In this document: positions 36,507-45,535 of the stretch, piece by piece
How positions within the stretch are numbered: the first letter of the stretch is position 1
Layout: every line of letters begins with the position of its first letter
Source of the DNA: Mesorhizobium comanense
GTDB lineage: Bacteria; Pseudomonadota; Alphaproteobacteria; Rhizobiales; Rhizobiaceae
Direction: 5' to 3'
DNA: 64,000 nt
Assembly (NCBI RefSeq): GCF_005503535.1
Contig: NZ_SCNN01000001.1
Span: 496,001 to 560,000, forward strand
Position numbers and translations under genes: made by a program
The notes under the pieces: generated by a model
What the model was told of the DNA's origin: nothing
The model's input: only the letters and a program-made list of their open reading frames with translations
The model's database searches: none

Positions 36507-38079
36507 CCAGAGCTCGCCCGTGCGTCCGAAATCCGGCGGCGCCGATGCCGAACGGGTGATCAAGCTGGCGGTGCTGGCCGTCGGCGGCCAGGGCGGCGGC
36601 GTGCTGGCCGACTGGATCACCGATGTCGCCGAGCGCAACGGTCACGTCGCGCAGTCGACGTCCGTCGCCGGCGTCGCCCAGCGCACCGGCGCGACGATCT
36701 ACTATATCGAAATGGCCCGTGACACGGGCCGGCTGCCGGTCTTTGCCCTGTCGCCCTCGCAGGGCGACGTCGACATACTGATATCAGCCGAATTGATGGA
36801 AGCCGGCCGCGCCATCATCCGTGGCTTCGTCACGCCGGAACGCACCACGCTCATCACCTCCTCGCACCGCATCGCCGCCGTGTCGGAAAAGATCGAGCCG
36901 GGCGACGGCCGGGCCTCGTCCGCCAAGGTGCATGCGACCGCGCAAGCCGCCTCGAAGCGCTTCATCGCCTTCGACATGGAAAAGATCGCCGCCGACAACG
37001 GCACCATGATCTCGGCCAGCCTGCTCGGCGCGCTGGCCGGTTCGGACGCGCTGCCGTTCACGCGCGAAAGCTACGAGCAGGCGATCAGTGCCGGCGGCCG
37101 GGGCGCGAGGGCCAGCCTCGCCGCCTTTGGCGCTGCTTATGATCGCGCCCGCGGCGCTGCGGTGCCTACGCCGGTCCCGGCGGAGCCGGCCATCGTCGAA
37201 TCCGCCCTCGGTGCCGGACGTGTCACCGGCCCGCAAAACCTGCTGCAGGGCTGGCAGGCGCAGGCGGCCCGCATCGATCTGATGCCTGTGGCCGTGCGCG
37301 ACATGGCGCTCAGGGGGCTGAGAAAAGTCGTCGACTACCAGGACATCGCCTATGGCCGGGAGTATCTCGACAGGCTGGACAAGGCCGTGGCGCAGGATGG
37401 CGCCGAGCATGCCCATGCGCTGTCGATCGCGGCCGCCAAGCATCTGGCCAACGCCATGTGCTACGACGACATGATCCGCGTCGCCGATCTGAAGACGCGC
37501 TCGACGCGTGACCGGCGGGTGCGCAAGGAGGTTGGCGTCAAGGACGGCTCGATCCTGCAGGTGACCGAGTATTTCCACCCCCGCATCGAGGAGTTCTGCG
37601 GCACATTGCCGGCGGGGTTGGGCAACTACATCGAGAACCGGCCGAGATTGGCCAGCTTTCTCGACCGCCGCATCAATCGCGGCCGACGCATTCGCACTGA
37701 CAGTTTTGCAGGCTTCGCTGCCCTCTGGTTTATCGGCGGCCTGCGCCGCTGGCGCCGCCGCCTGCTGCGCCACCGGGTCGAGATGGTGCATCTGGAGCGC
37801 TGGTACGCGCTGGCGCTCGGCCATGCGCCGCAAGACTATGCGCTCGCCGTCGAAATCCTCAATTGCCGCCGGCTGATCAAAGGCTACAGCGATACGCACC
37901 TGCGCGCCCAGTCGAAATTCGACCGCGTGCTGTCGGCGCTGCCCATGCTGAATGGCAGGCAGGACGCCGCCGACTGGATCCGACGACTGCGCGAGGCCGC
38001 GCTGAAAGACGAGAAGGGCGACATGCTCGACGGCGCGCTGAAGACGGTCGCGACGCTGAACGACAGCAACGCCGTATAA
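36499..38079 (+). CDS. iorB: Indolepyruvate oxidoreductase beta-type subunit with C-terminal extension
   Basis: This 526-residue protein carries the gamma/beta domain of 2-oxoacid oxidoreductases at its start (KLAVLAVGGQGGGVLADWI, VAGVAQRTGATIYYIEMA) and a long C-terminal region, from about residue 220, found in proteobacterial long-form IorB proteins (DUF6537 type). Short archaeal IorB is only about 200 residues. It overlaps IorA by eight bases and completes the enzyme. It ends the rightward arm. Confidence 0.9.
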   Translation: MLDQSSPVRPKSGGADAERVIKLAVLAVGGQGGGVLADWITDVAERNGHVAQSTSVAGVAQRTGATIYYIEMARDTGRLPVFALSPSQGDVDILISAELMEAGRAIIRGFVTPERTTLITSSHRIAAVSEKIEPGDGRASSAKVHATAQAASKRFIAFDMEKIAADNGTMISASLLGALAGSDALPFTRESYEQAISAGGRGARASLAAFGAAYDRARGAAVPTPVPAEPAIVESALGAGRVTGPQNLLQGWQAQAARIDLMPVAVRDMALRGLRKVVDYQDIAYGREYLDRLDKAVAQDGAEHAHALSIAAAKHLANAMCYDDMIRVADLKTRSTRDRRVRKEVGVKDGSILQVTEYFHPRIEEFCGTLPAGLGNYIENRPRLASFLDRRINRGRRIRTDSFAGFAALWFIGGLRRWRRRLLRHRVEMVHLERWYALALGHAPQDYALAVEILNCRRLIKGYSDTHLRAQSKFDRVLSALPMLNGRQDAADWIRRLREAALKDEKGDMLDGALKTVATLNDSNAV

Positions 38080-38163
38080 CGAAGATGTGATGCTGCCCGC
38101 TCCGACGGGATTCACGCCGTTCCTCCGTTCTATGGAGGTAGGGATGGTTCACGGAGACAACGC

Positions 38164-38430
38164 ATGTTCACAAGGTATTTTCTGCCCCTGGCTTTGGCCG
38201 CGGGGACGCTGGTGCTGTCCGGCGCCGGCTCGCAGGCCATGCCGCTGGCCAAGCCCAGTGCGGCGACGTTGCCGATCGAAACCGTCGGCTGGCGCTGCGG
38301 CCCCGGCTGGCACATGAACCGCTGGGGCAATTGCGTGCCGAACCGGCGCGTCATCATCCGCCCGGCGCGTCATTGGCACCCGGGTTTCTGGGCATATGGA
38401 CGCTGGCACCCCGGCCATTGGGGCTGGTGA
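38164..38430 (+). CDS. Small exported GCG-CRPN-type protein
   Basis: This 88-residue protein has a Sec signal peptide (MFTRYFLPLALAAGTLVLSG, cleavage near SQAMP). The mature part is rich in H, W, R and G, with CGPGWHMNRWGNCVPNRR in the middle and a His/Trp-rich tail. The motif GCGPGWH-x-N-x-WG-x-CVPNR recurs in the protein at 45536. Function is unknown. A strong terminator hairpin follows directly. Confidence 0.8.
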   Translation: MFTRYFLPLALAAGTLVLSGAGSQAMPLAKPSAATLPIETVGWRCGPGWHMNRWGNCVPNRRVIIRPARHWHPGFWAYGRWHPGHWGW

Positions 38431-38443
38431 TCCGCATGTAGCG

Positions 38444-38474
38444 GCGCCCGCGTTCAAGCAGCGCGGGCGCTTTT
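38444..38474 (+). terminator. Rho-independent terminator
   Basis: GCGCCCGCG (38444-38452) pairs perfectly with CGCGGGCGC (38462-38470) around a nine-base loop and is followed by TTTT. It lies 14 bases after the small exported protein stop. Confidence 0.8.
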
Positions 38475-38485
38475 GACCGCTCTCG

Positions 38486-38514
38486 GCATGTGCCGCCCGC
38501 CGGGCGGCACATGC
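38486..38514. repeat. Perfect 13-base inverted repeat
   Basis: GCATGTGCCGCCC pairs perfectly with GGGCGGCACATGC around a three-base loop. It sits just past the terminator and has no T-tail. It may be a REP-like element or a structural barrier. Confidence 0.6.
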
Positions 38515-38805
38515 CGCTTGAGGGCGGCTCTCCATCGTATGAAGCAAGGCAGCCCGGCGTGAAGAGCGGGCCGCCACGAGATGACGCGCCGGCGCGGATG
38601 CGTGGAAACCTTGGCCCGATCCACAGACCCTGATCCGCAGCCATGGAATGCGCAGCCCGGCGGCCGGGCAGGCGCGGCAGACCGACTCTCACGGTCGAGA
38701 TGGGTCGCCCGGTCCCCGATCACCGCGCCACCTCGGCAGGCCTGCCTCCAAGGCCTGCGTGGCCTGCCTTCGGCCTCTTTCAATTTGGTCGTTTGAAGAC
38801 ATTTT

Positions 38806-38874
38806 TGAACGTCGTTCATTATTCGCTTGAACGTCGTTCAAAAAGTGCTATGTTGCGGCAATGAACGATGTTCA
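38806..38874. promoter_or_regulatory. Three TetR-type operator palindromes over a promoter
   Basis: TGAACGTCGTTCA occurs at 38806-38818 and 38828-38840, and the variant TGAACGATGTTCA at 38862-38874. Centres of the first two are 22 bases apart. The second overlaps TTGAAC (38827-38832), a possible -35 box, with TATGTT at 38849-38854 as -10 after 16 bases. Palindromes of this shape are typical TetR-family operators, so the downstream gene is probably repressed by such a regulator encoded elsewhere. Confidence 0.7.
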
Positions 38875-38986
38875 TAAGTGCGTCGAAGCATACCGACCGT
38901 TGTCGGCGACACTGGAGCGCCGCACTTGGGAGGCAATGGAGAAAGCAGCAAGAAGTTTAACCAGCTTACGGATACGACTGGACTGA
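38861..38986 (+). other. Possible 41-codon leader ORF
   Basis: An ATG inside the third palindrome opens a frame that starts MNDVHKCVEAYRPL and ends IRLD before TGA at 38984-38986. If transcription starts near 38861 it would be leaderless. No similarity was recognised; it may be chance. It ends 67 bases before the main gene. Confidence 0.25.
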
Positions 38987-39053
38987 AACAGCGCATTCAA
39001 CCCGCGCGACCGTCGGCCTGATGCCGGACGGAAACCGCAGAATGGAAATCGCC

Positions 39054-42000
39054 ATGAATACCCATCTCATGCTGTCGCGACGTTTCGCACCGCTTTTCTG
39101 GACGCAATTCCTGTCCGCGTTCAACGACAATTTCCTCAAGAACACGCTGGTGTTCCTGATTCTGTTCACGCTGGCCGCCGATCAGGCGGCTTCGCTGGTC
39201 ACGCTCGCCGGGGCGGTCTTCATGGCCCCCTTTCTGCTTCTGTCGGCTCTCGGCGGCGAGATCGCCGACCGGTTCGATAAGGCACTGGTCGCGCGCCGGC
39301 TCAAATTCGCCGAGATTGCCGCGGCGGGAGTCTCTGTCGCAGGCATAGCGCTGCACTCCATTCCCGTCCTGATGACGGCGCTGTTGATGTTCGGCGTCAT
39401 CTCGGCGCTGTTCGGGCCGATCAAATACGGCATCCTGCCCGATCATCTCGAGCGCAAGGAACTGCCCAAGGCCAACGCCTGGATCGAGTCGGCCACGTTT
39501 GCAGCCATTCTCGGCGGCACCATCGCCGGCGGCGTGGTTTCGGCCGATGGCATCGGCGTCAAGGTGTTCGGGCCGATCATGATGGCGCTCGCCGTCGGCT
39601 GTTGGTTCGTCAGCCGCTATATCCCGTCCACCGGTTCGGCGGCGCCCGACCTCGCCATCGACAAGAACATCTTCCGTTCGACCTGGCGCCAGGTTAGCGA
39701 ATTGCGCACCGACACGCGCATCTGGCGCGCCGGTTTGATGACGTCCTGGTTCTGGCTGGTCGGCGCGATCGTGCTTTCGATCCTGCCGACGCTGATCAAG
39801 GATTCCCTCGGCGGCAACGAGATCGCGGTCACCGCCTATCTAGCCGTGTTCGCGGTCTCCATCGCCATCGGCTCGGCAATCTCCGCCTGGATGTCGCAGG
39901 GGCGTATGGTGTTGTTGCCGGCGCCCGTCGGCACGGCGCTGATAGCGTTGTTCGGCCTTCATCTGGCCTGGACGGTCTGGAGCATGCAACCCTCGCCCAA
40001 GGCTGAAACCCTCGCCGCCTTCTTCGCCGGGCCGAACACGTTGCGTGTCGCGCTCGACCTTGCCGGCATGGCCATTGCCAGCGCCTTCCTGGTGGTGCCG
40101 ACCTTCGCCGCCGTCCAGGCCTGGTCGCCCGAGACGCGCCGCGCCCGGGTCGTCGCGGCCGTCAGCATCGTCAGTGCCGGCTTCATGACGGTCGGCGGCA
40201 TTCTCGTCGCCGCCATCCAGGCGGCCGGTGTTTCGATCGCCAGCGTGCTGTTCGGCCTTGCCGCCTTCAACGCCGTGGCCGCCTGGCTGATGCTGAAATA
40301 CCTGCCGACCAACGCTTTCCGCGATTTCGTCTCCATCCTCTTCCGGGCCTTCCATCGCCTGGAAGTGGAAGGTCTGGACAATTTGAAGGCGGCCGGCAAG
40401 GCGCCCATCCTGGCGCTCAACCATGTCAGCTTCCTCGACGGCCCGCTGGCACTGACGCTGACCGATGAAGAACCGGTCTTCGCCATCGACTACGCCATCG
40501 CGCAATCCTGGTGGATAAAGCCCTTCCTGAAGCTGACGCGCGCGCTGCCGCTCAATCCGGCCAAGCCGATGTCGACCCGCACGCTGATCAAGATCGTGCA
40601 GAATGGCGATCCGCTGGTTATCTTCCCCGAAGGCCGCATTACCGTCACAGGCGGGCTGATGAAGGTCTATGACGGCGCCGCCATGGTGGCCGACAAGACC
40701 GGCTCGATGGTGGTGCCGATCCGCATCGAGGGGCTGGAAAAGAGCCCCTTCTCACGGCTGACCTCTCAACATGTGCGTCGCCGCCTTTTCCCCAAGGTCA
40801 AGGTGACCATATTGCCGCCGGTCAAGCTCAAGGTCGCGGACGAGCTGAAGGGCCGCAAGCGGCGGGCCGCCGCCGGCGCCGCCCTCTATCAGGTGATGTC
40901 GAACCTCGTCTTCCAGACCCAGGACATCGATCACACGGTGCTCGAAAGGATCATCCAGACGGCAAATGAGCGCGGCATGAAGCAGCTGGCCGTGGAGGAT
41001 CCGGTTACCGGCAAGCTGAGCTACGGCAAGCTGCTCACCGGTGCCGCGGTGCTCGGCGAGAAGTTCGAGACGCTTTATGCCGGCCAGGACACGCTCGGCA
41101 TCATGTTGCCCAATGCCAACGGGTCCTGCGCCACGCTGCTCGGCGTCATGTCCTCCGGTAAGGTTCCCGCGATGATCAACTTCACCGCCGGCGCCGCCAA
41201 CATCCTGTCCGCCTGCAAGGCGGCTGGGGTAACCACCATCCTCACCTCCAGGGCGTTCGTCGAACAGGCCAAGCTCGCCGCGATGGTCGAGGAGATCGGC
41301 CGCTCGGTAAACATCGTCTGGCTCGACGACCTGCGCGCAACCATCGGCCTCAAGGACAAGCTGCTCGGTCTGCTGCGCAAGAGTACGCCACGGGTCGCCC
41401 GCAAGGCGACCGATCCGGCGGTGATCCTGTTCACCTCGGGTTCGGAAGGCACGCCCAAGGGCGTCGTGCTCACCCACCGCAACATCCTGGCCAATGCCGC
41501 GCAGGCCGCCTCGCGCATCGATTTCCATTCGGGCGACAAGGTGTTCAACGTGCTGCCGATCTTCCATTCCTTCGGCTTGACGGCCGGCACGGTGCTGCCG
41601 CTCGTGTCCGGCGTCCCCGTCTATTTCTATCCCTCGCCGCTGCACTACCGGATCGTTCCCGAACTGGTGTATGCGTCGAACGCCACCATCATCTTCGGCA
41701 CCGATACCTTCCTCAGCGGCTATGCGCGCACCGCGCACCCCTATGATTTCCGCTCGGTGCGCTACTGTTTCTCGGGTGCAGAACCGGTCAAGGCCTCGAC
41801 CCGCGAAACCTACATGGAGAAATTCGGCCTCCGCATCCTCGAAGGCTACGGCGTTACCGAGACGGCGCCGGTCATCTCCATCAACACGCCGATGTACAAC
41901 AAGTCGGGTACGGTCGGAAAAATCATGCCTGGCATGGAATACCGTCTCGAACCGGTGGTCGGCGTCGAAGGCGGCGGCCGGCTGTTCGTGCGCGGTCCCA

Positions 42001-42458
42001 ACGTCATGGCCGGCTATCTCAAGGCCGACAAGCCCGGCGTCCTCGAACCCCTGCCGGACGGCTGGCACGACACTGGCGATATCGTCAGCATCGACGATGC
42101 GGGCTTCATCAGCATCCGGGGGCGCGCCAAGCGCTTCGCCAAGATCGGCGGCGAGATGATTTCGCTTGCCGCCGTCGAGGCACTGGCCGGCGAATTGTGG
42201 AAGGGCTCGCTCTCGGCGGTCGCCACGGTGCCGGATCAGCGCAAGGGCGAGAAACTGGTCCTCATCACCGAGGCTCCCGCGGCGACGCGTGCGGACCTCG
42301 TGGCCTTCGCCAAGGCGAACGGCGCGATGGACCTGATGGTGCCCGCCGAAGTGCGCGTCGTACCGCACGTGCCGGTGCTCGGCTCCGGCAAGATCGACTT
42401 CGTCGGCGTGACCAGGCTGGTGCGGGGCGAGGACGAACCCAGGGTCAAGGCTGCCTGA
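39054..42458 (+). CDS. Trimodular MFS/PlsC acyltransferase/acyl-ACP synthetase (Aas-like)
   Basis: This roughly 1134-residue inner-membrane protein combines an MFS transporter domain (LplT-like, to about residue 420), a PlsC-type acyltransferase (HVSFLD near 455-460 and FPEGRIT near 524) and an AMP-binding acyl-ACP synthetase (LFTSGSEGTPKGVV near 792). It would flip lysophospholipids inward and reacylate them. Separate genes lplT and aas do this in enterobacteria. The ATG at 39054 gives the family N-terminus; ATGs at 39021 and 39042 are possible. A TetR-type three-site operator lies upstream. Confidence 0.9.
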   Translation: MNTHLMLSRRFAPLFWTQFLSAFNDNFLKNTLVFLILFTLAADQAASLVTLAGAVFMAPFLLLSALGGEIADRFDKALVARRLKFAEIAAAGVSVAGIALHSIPVLMTALLMFGVISALFGPIKYGILPDHLERKELPKANAWIESATFAAILGGTIAGGVVSADGIGVKVFGPIMMALAVGCWFVSRYIPSTGSAAPDLAIDKNIFRSTWRQVSELRTDTRIWRAGLMTSWFWLVGAIVLSILPTLIKDSLGGNEIAVTAYLAVFAVSIAIGSAISAWMSQGRMVLLPAPVGTALIALFGLHLAWTVWSMQPSPKAETLAAFFAGPNTLRVALDLAGMAIASAFLVVPTFAAVQAWSPETRRARVVAAVSIVSAGFMTVGGILVAAIQAAGVSIASVLFGLAAFNAVAAWLMLKYLPTNAFRDFVSILFRAFHRLEVEGLDNLKAAGKAPILALNHVSFLDGPLALTLTDEEPVFAIDYAIAQSWWIKPFLKLTRALPLNPAKPMSTRTLIKIVQNGDPLVIFPEGRITVTGGLMKVYDGAAMVADKTGSMVVPIRIEGLEKSPFSRLTSQHVRRRLFPKVKVTILPPVKLKVADELKGRKRRAAAGAALYQVMSNLVFQTQDIDHTVLERIIQTANERGMKQLAVEDPVTGKLSYGKLLTGAAVLGEKFETLYAGQDTLGIMLPNANGSCATLLGVMSSGKVPAMINFTAGAANILSACKAAGVTTILTSRAFVEQAKLAAMVEEIGRSVNIVWLDDLRATIGLKDKLLGLLRKSTPRVARKATDPAVILFTSGSEGTPKGVVLTHRNILANAAQAASRIDFHSGDKVFNVLPIFHSFGLTAGTVLPLVSGVPVYFYPSPLHYRIVPELVYASNATIIFGTDTFLSGYARTAHPYDFRSVRYCFSGAEPVKASTRETYMEKFGLRILEGYGVTETAPVISINTPMYNKSGTVGKIMPGMEYRLEPVVGVEGGGRLFVRGPNVMAGYLKADKPGVLEPLPDGWHDTGDIVSIDDAGFISIRGRAKRFAKIGGEMISLAAVEALAGELWKGSLSAVATVPDQRKGEKLVLITEAPAATRADLVAFAKANGAMDLMVPAEVRVVPHVPVLGSGKIDFVGVTRLVRGEDEPRVKAA

Positions 42459-42466
42459 TGGCGCCC

Positions 42467-42515
42467 GAGCATGATCCCAAGAAGTGGAAACCGGTTCTCG
42501 GAAAAGATCATGCTC
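42467..42515. repeat. Palindromic intergenic repeat
   Basis: GAGCATGATC (42467-42476) pairs perfectly with GATCATGCTC (42506-42515). The interior has AAGTGGAAACCGGTTCTCGG. The pattern is shared with elements at 7624-7697 and 50523-50650. It lies between convergent genes and may act as a bidirectional terminator-like structure. Confidence 0.75.
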
Positions 42516-42603
42516 CAACAAGGAATTAGATTAGGGAGACGATTCAACGAAATGTCACCCTGATCTAACGGCTCCGCGACGGGATCGCGGCGCCGCTCGT
42601 CCT

Positions 42604-43842
42604 TCAGGCCACCAGATTGGCCATCGGCTTCACCGCGGCCGAATCCGGGAACACCTTGTCGCCGAGCACCGCGGCGGAAAGCCCGAACTGGTCGGCGAGC
42701 AGGCCTTTCAGCACCGCCCTGACATCGCTGGTCGGCGCGAGATCGCGTTGCTGATAAAGTTGAGCCGGCTTCAGGCCCGGCCAGTCGGCGATGACGCGAC
42801 CGCCCTTGATCGCGCCGCCGGCCAGAAGCACCACCGTCCCGGTGCCGTGATCCGTGCCGACCGTGCCGTTGATCTGCGCCGTGCGCCCGAACTCGGTGAT
42901 GGCGACGACCGCCGTGTCCTTCCAGCGCTCGCCGAGCCCTTTCTCGAATTCCTCGAAGGCGCCGTCGAGGCCGCCGAGCAAGGTGGCGAGCCGTCCGGTC
43001 GCGCCGCCCTCGTTGACATGCGTGTCCCAGCCGTCGAAGGCGAGCGCCGCGACGCGCGGTCCATCATCGGCGCTCATCAGCCTGGCTGCACCCTGGGCGG
43101 CCTGCCGCATCCCCGCGGCGCTGTCGAGACCGCCCTTGGGCTTCATCGCCTTGGCGCCCATCTGGTCGTCGAGCGCCATGCGGTCGGCATCGAGTCCCTT
43201 TTGCAGCGCGACCGCCAGAACCGGGTCTCTGTGCCGGTAGAGATTGAGAACACGCGCCGCGAGGTCGCCCGCCGGCTCCGGCAGCGATTGCGGCGCCCAG
43301 CCGAGCACCGGCGCCGCGCCGCGGATCACCAGGGGCGTCGATGGGCCGACCGCCAACCCGCCAAGGGTTGCCACCCGGTCGCCCGCCGGCAGGTTTTCCA
43401 GCGCCCGGTTGAGCCAGCCGGTAGCAACATGGCCGGGACCGGAAAAACCGCTTTCCAGCACATCCTGGCCATCGAAGTGCGAGCGTTCGCGATAGCCGGT
43501 CGCGGCCGCGTGAACCACCGCCGCCTGGTTTGCCTTGAACAGCCGTGCGAACACCGGCATCGCCGGATTGACCGCGAAGAAGCTGTCGAGCGGCAGCGCG
43601 GCATGCGGGCCGGTGAGCGACAATGCGATGTCACCGTGCAGGCCGGCATAGTCGGGGTCGCCGACCGGGCCGACCGCCGACAGGCCGTCGAGCGCGCCGC
43701 GCAGTACGACGACGATCAGGCGCGGGTCGCGATTGTCGGCCGCGCGGGCGAAGCGCGGCATGTAGGCCCAGGCAAAGAGTGCGCCGCCGGTCATCAGCAC
43801 GGCGCGGCGGGAAGGGTGAGGGGTTTCGCACAGCAGGTTCAT
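42604..43842 (-). CDS. DUF1501 domain exported protein
   Basis: This 412-residue protein has a short N-terminal SRRAVLMTGGALFAWAYMP stretch that resembles a Tat-type signal with cleavage near ARAAD. The DUF1501 (sulfatase-like fold) body shows IVVVLRGALDGLSAV, DTHVNEGG and AITEFGRTAQINGTVGTDHG. It is usually paired with DUF1800 proteins, as here, 49 bases apart in the same direction. Biochemical function is unknown. Confidence 0.85.
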   Translation of the reverse strand: MNLLCETPHPSRRAVLMTGGALFAWAYMPRFARAADNRDPRLIVVVLRGALDGLSAVGPVGDPDYAGLHGDIALSLTGPHAALPLDSFFAVNPAMPVFARLFKANQAAVVHAAATGYRERSHFDGQDVLESGFSGPGHVATGWLNRALENLPAGDRVATLGGLAVGPSTPLVIRGAAPVLGWAPQSLPEPAGDLAARVLNLYRHRDPVLAVALQKGLDADRMALDDQMGAKAMKPKGGLDSAAGMRQAAQGAARLMSADDGPRVAALAFDGWDTHVNEGGATGRLATLLGGLDGAFEEFEKGLGERWKDTAVVAITEFGRTAQINGTVGTDHGTGTVVLLAGGAIKGGRVIADWPGLKPAQLYQQRDLAPTSDVRAVLKGLLADQFGLSAAVLGDKVFPDSAAVKPMANLVA

Positions 43843-43891
43843 GACTTTGTCTCCACGGGCGTTCTTGGCGCGAGGACCGTCTTCGCTCGAG

Positions 43892-45418
43892 CTACCGTCT
43901 CTGGAATTCGGGCGCCATCAGCAGCAGTGCCAGTCCTTGCTGCTTGGATTCGGCGCGGGCGATCTCCTGCCGGGTTTCCGGCGAGGCCGAAGGACCGATC
44001 AGGGCGTCGAGCATGTCGTCCGGATTGCCGATGTCCTTGACTTGCCGGGCGGCCTGCCAGGCGATGTCGAGCCGGACTTTCATGCCTTCCGCCGACGCCC
44101 AGCTGTCGGCCTGGTCCGAAAAGCCGTTAGGGCCCGGAGGCTGCCAAAGCGGCTCGCCCAGGGCGTTGAGCCAGGCAAGGGACTGGCCCGGATCGTTCGC
44201 CGGTCCGGGGCCGGCCGCACGCCTGACGGCGGCGACATAGTCGAAGGGCGACCGCATCTTGTCGAGCGGCGTCGACCAGGCTTCCGGCATGTCGATGAGG
44301 GTCGCGGCCAGCGCCCGCAGATTGCCGTCGTTCTTGGTGAACACCTTGGCGAGGCGGGCGACCGCCGCCGCCGGGGGATCGTCCGCGATGAAATGTCGGG
44401 CGAGCTTGGTGGCAATGTGCTGGGCCGTCGCCGGATGACGGGCGATGTCGTCGAGCGCTGCTTCTGCCTGGCCCATGCCGCCGCCCGGATAGGTCTTGCC
44501 GAGCAGCACGGCATCGCCCGGCTCGTGTGCATTGGCGTTGAAAACGGAACTGCCGGGCTCGCCCAGCCGTCCTTCCCGCCCGGCCATCGTCCATCCGGTC
44601 AGGATACGCGCGAAGCTGGTGACGTCGGCCTGGGTGTAGCCACTGCCGACACCCAGCGTGTGCAGTTCCAGGATCTCGCGGGCAAGGTTCTCGTTGAGAC
44701 CGCGCTGCCGGTTCTTGCCGGCACGGGAATCTGGGCCGACCGATTGCTGGTTGTCGAGATAGAAAAGCATGGCTGGATGCCGTTCCACCGCCGTCAGCAT
44801 GTCGGCAAAGCGGCCGAGCACGAAGGGCCGGATCGCTTCGCGCTCGAAGGCGCCGGCGCTGGCGCGCACGACGTTGTCCTTGGCCACCGAAACGCAGAAA
44901 TGGTTCGACCAGAAATAGACGAGACGCTCGACGAAGCCGACCTCGGCCTTCAGCGCCTTGTCGAAACGGGCCTGGGCCTCCGCCTTGTACAGGATGGCCT
45001 CGACGGGAGGTGTTGCCGGTTTGGTCGGCGCTGCCACTGGGGGTTGGGCCGGCGCGGGCGCCTTGGCGGGAGCAGTCGGCATGGCTCCGGCATTGGGTAT
45101 GGCCGCGGTCTTCTCCATACCCGGGGCATTGATCATCGCCGGCTTGGCGGCCGCCTTCGCCATATCCTTGTCGAGCTTGCGCTGGAAGCGCGCCGCCATG
45201 CTGGCCTGGATCGCCGGCGTGCTTCCCAGGAGGTCCGCATAGGCCGGGCCGTCATAGGTGATCATGGCGATATCCGGTTGCCGGAGCTCTGCCTTGAGAT
45301 AGCCGCGTGGGTCGCCGGTAAGCTTGTCGCGGTCATCGGGCCGGGCTCCAAGTCCGAAACGGTTGAACGCGATCAAGGCCGGATCGGGCGCCGTGGACAC
45401 TTTGGTTGGGGCGGCCAT
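43892..45418 (-). CDS. DUF1800 domain protein
   Basis: This 508-residue protein matches the DUF1800 family: ALIAFNRFGLGARPDD at the start, VYFWSNHFCVSV, NENLAREILELHTLGV, TQADVTSFARILTGWT and RHFIADDPP. No signal peptide is evident at the chosen start. A low-complexity A/P-rich insert lies around residues 85-135. It is upstream of DUF1501 in a probable two-gene unit. Function is unknown. Confidence 0.86.
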   Translation of the reverse strand: MAAPTKVSTAPDPALIAFNRFGLGARPDDRDKLTGDPRGYLKAELRQPDIAMITYDGPAYADLLGSTPAIQASMAARFQRKLDKDMAKAAAKPAMINAPGMEKTAAIPNAGAMPTAPAKAPAPAQPPVAAPTKPATPPVEAILYKAEAQARFDKALKAEVGFVERLVYFWSNHFCVSVAKDNVVRASAGAFEREAIRPFVLGRFADMLTAVERHPAMLFYLDNQQSVGPDSRAGKNRQRGLNENLAREILELHTLGVGSGYTQADVTSFARILTGWTMAGREGRLGEPGSSVFNANAHEPGDAVLLGKTYPGGGMGQAEAALDDIARHPATAQHIATKLARHFIADDPPAAAVARLAKVFTKNDGNLRALAATLIDMPEAWSTPLDKMRSPFDYVAAVRRAAGPGPANDPGQSLAWLNALGEPLWQPPGPNGFSDQADSWASAEGMKVRLDIAWQAARQVKDIGNPDDMLDALIGPSASPETRQEIARAESKQQGLALLLMAPEFQRR

Positions 45419-45535
45419 GTCAGCGCTCCATGGTTCGGCCTCACGCGAGCAGCGCTACGTCCGATCGGGCTTTCCTGAATGCTCAAACTGGCGGTGGAGG
45501 CCGGGCCGGCGGGTGCCGCCCCGGCGCTCAAGCGC

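Larger units (their letters stand above)
38431..39053. other. Intergenic region between small exported protein and acyltransferase-synthetase gene
   Basis: This 623-base gap holds the terminator, the 13-base inverted repeat, three TGAACG-type palindromes and a possible 41-codon reading frame from 38861. The open frames between 38575 and 38800 show no recognisable protein. The palindromes mark the promoter of the large gene to the right. Confidence 0.6.

Noticed and set aside
38861..38986. Remnant of a TetR regulator under the palindromes
   Set aside because: The 41-codon frame has no helix-turn-helix pattern; it is kept only as a doubtful leader ORF.
40752..42521. A 589-codon open frame on the minus strand
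   Set aside because: It is antisense to the AMP-binding domain of the Aas-like gene, and has no start signal or family match.
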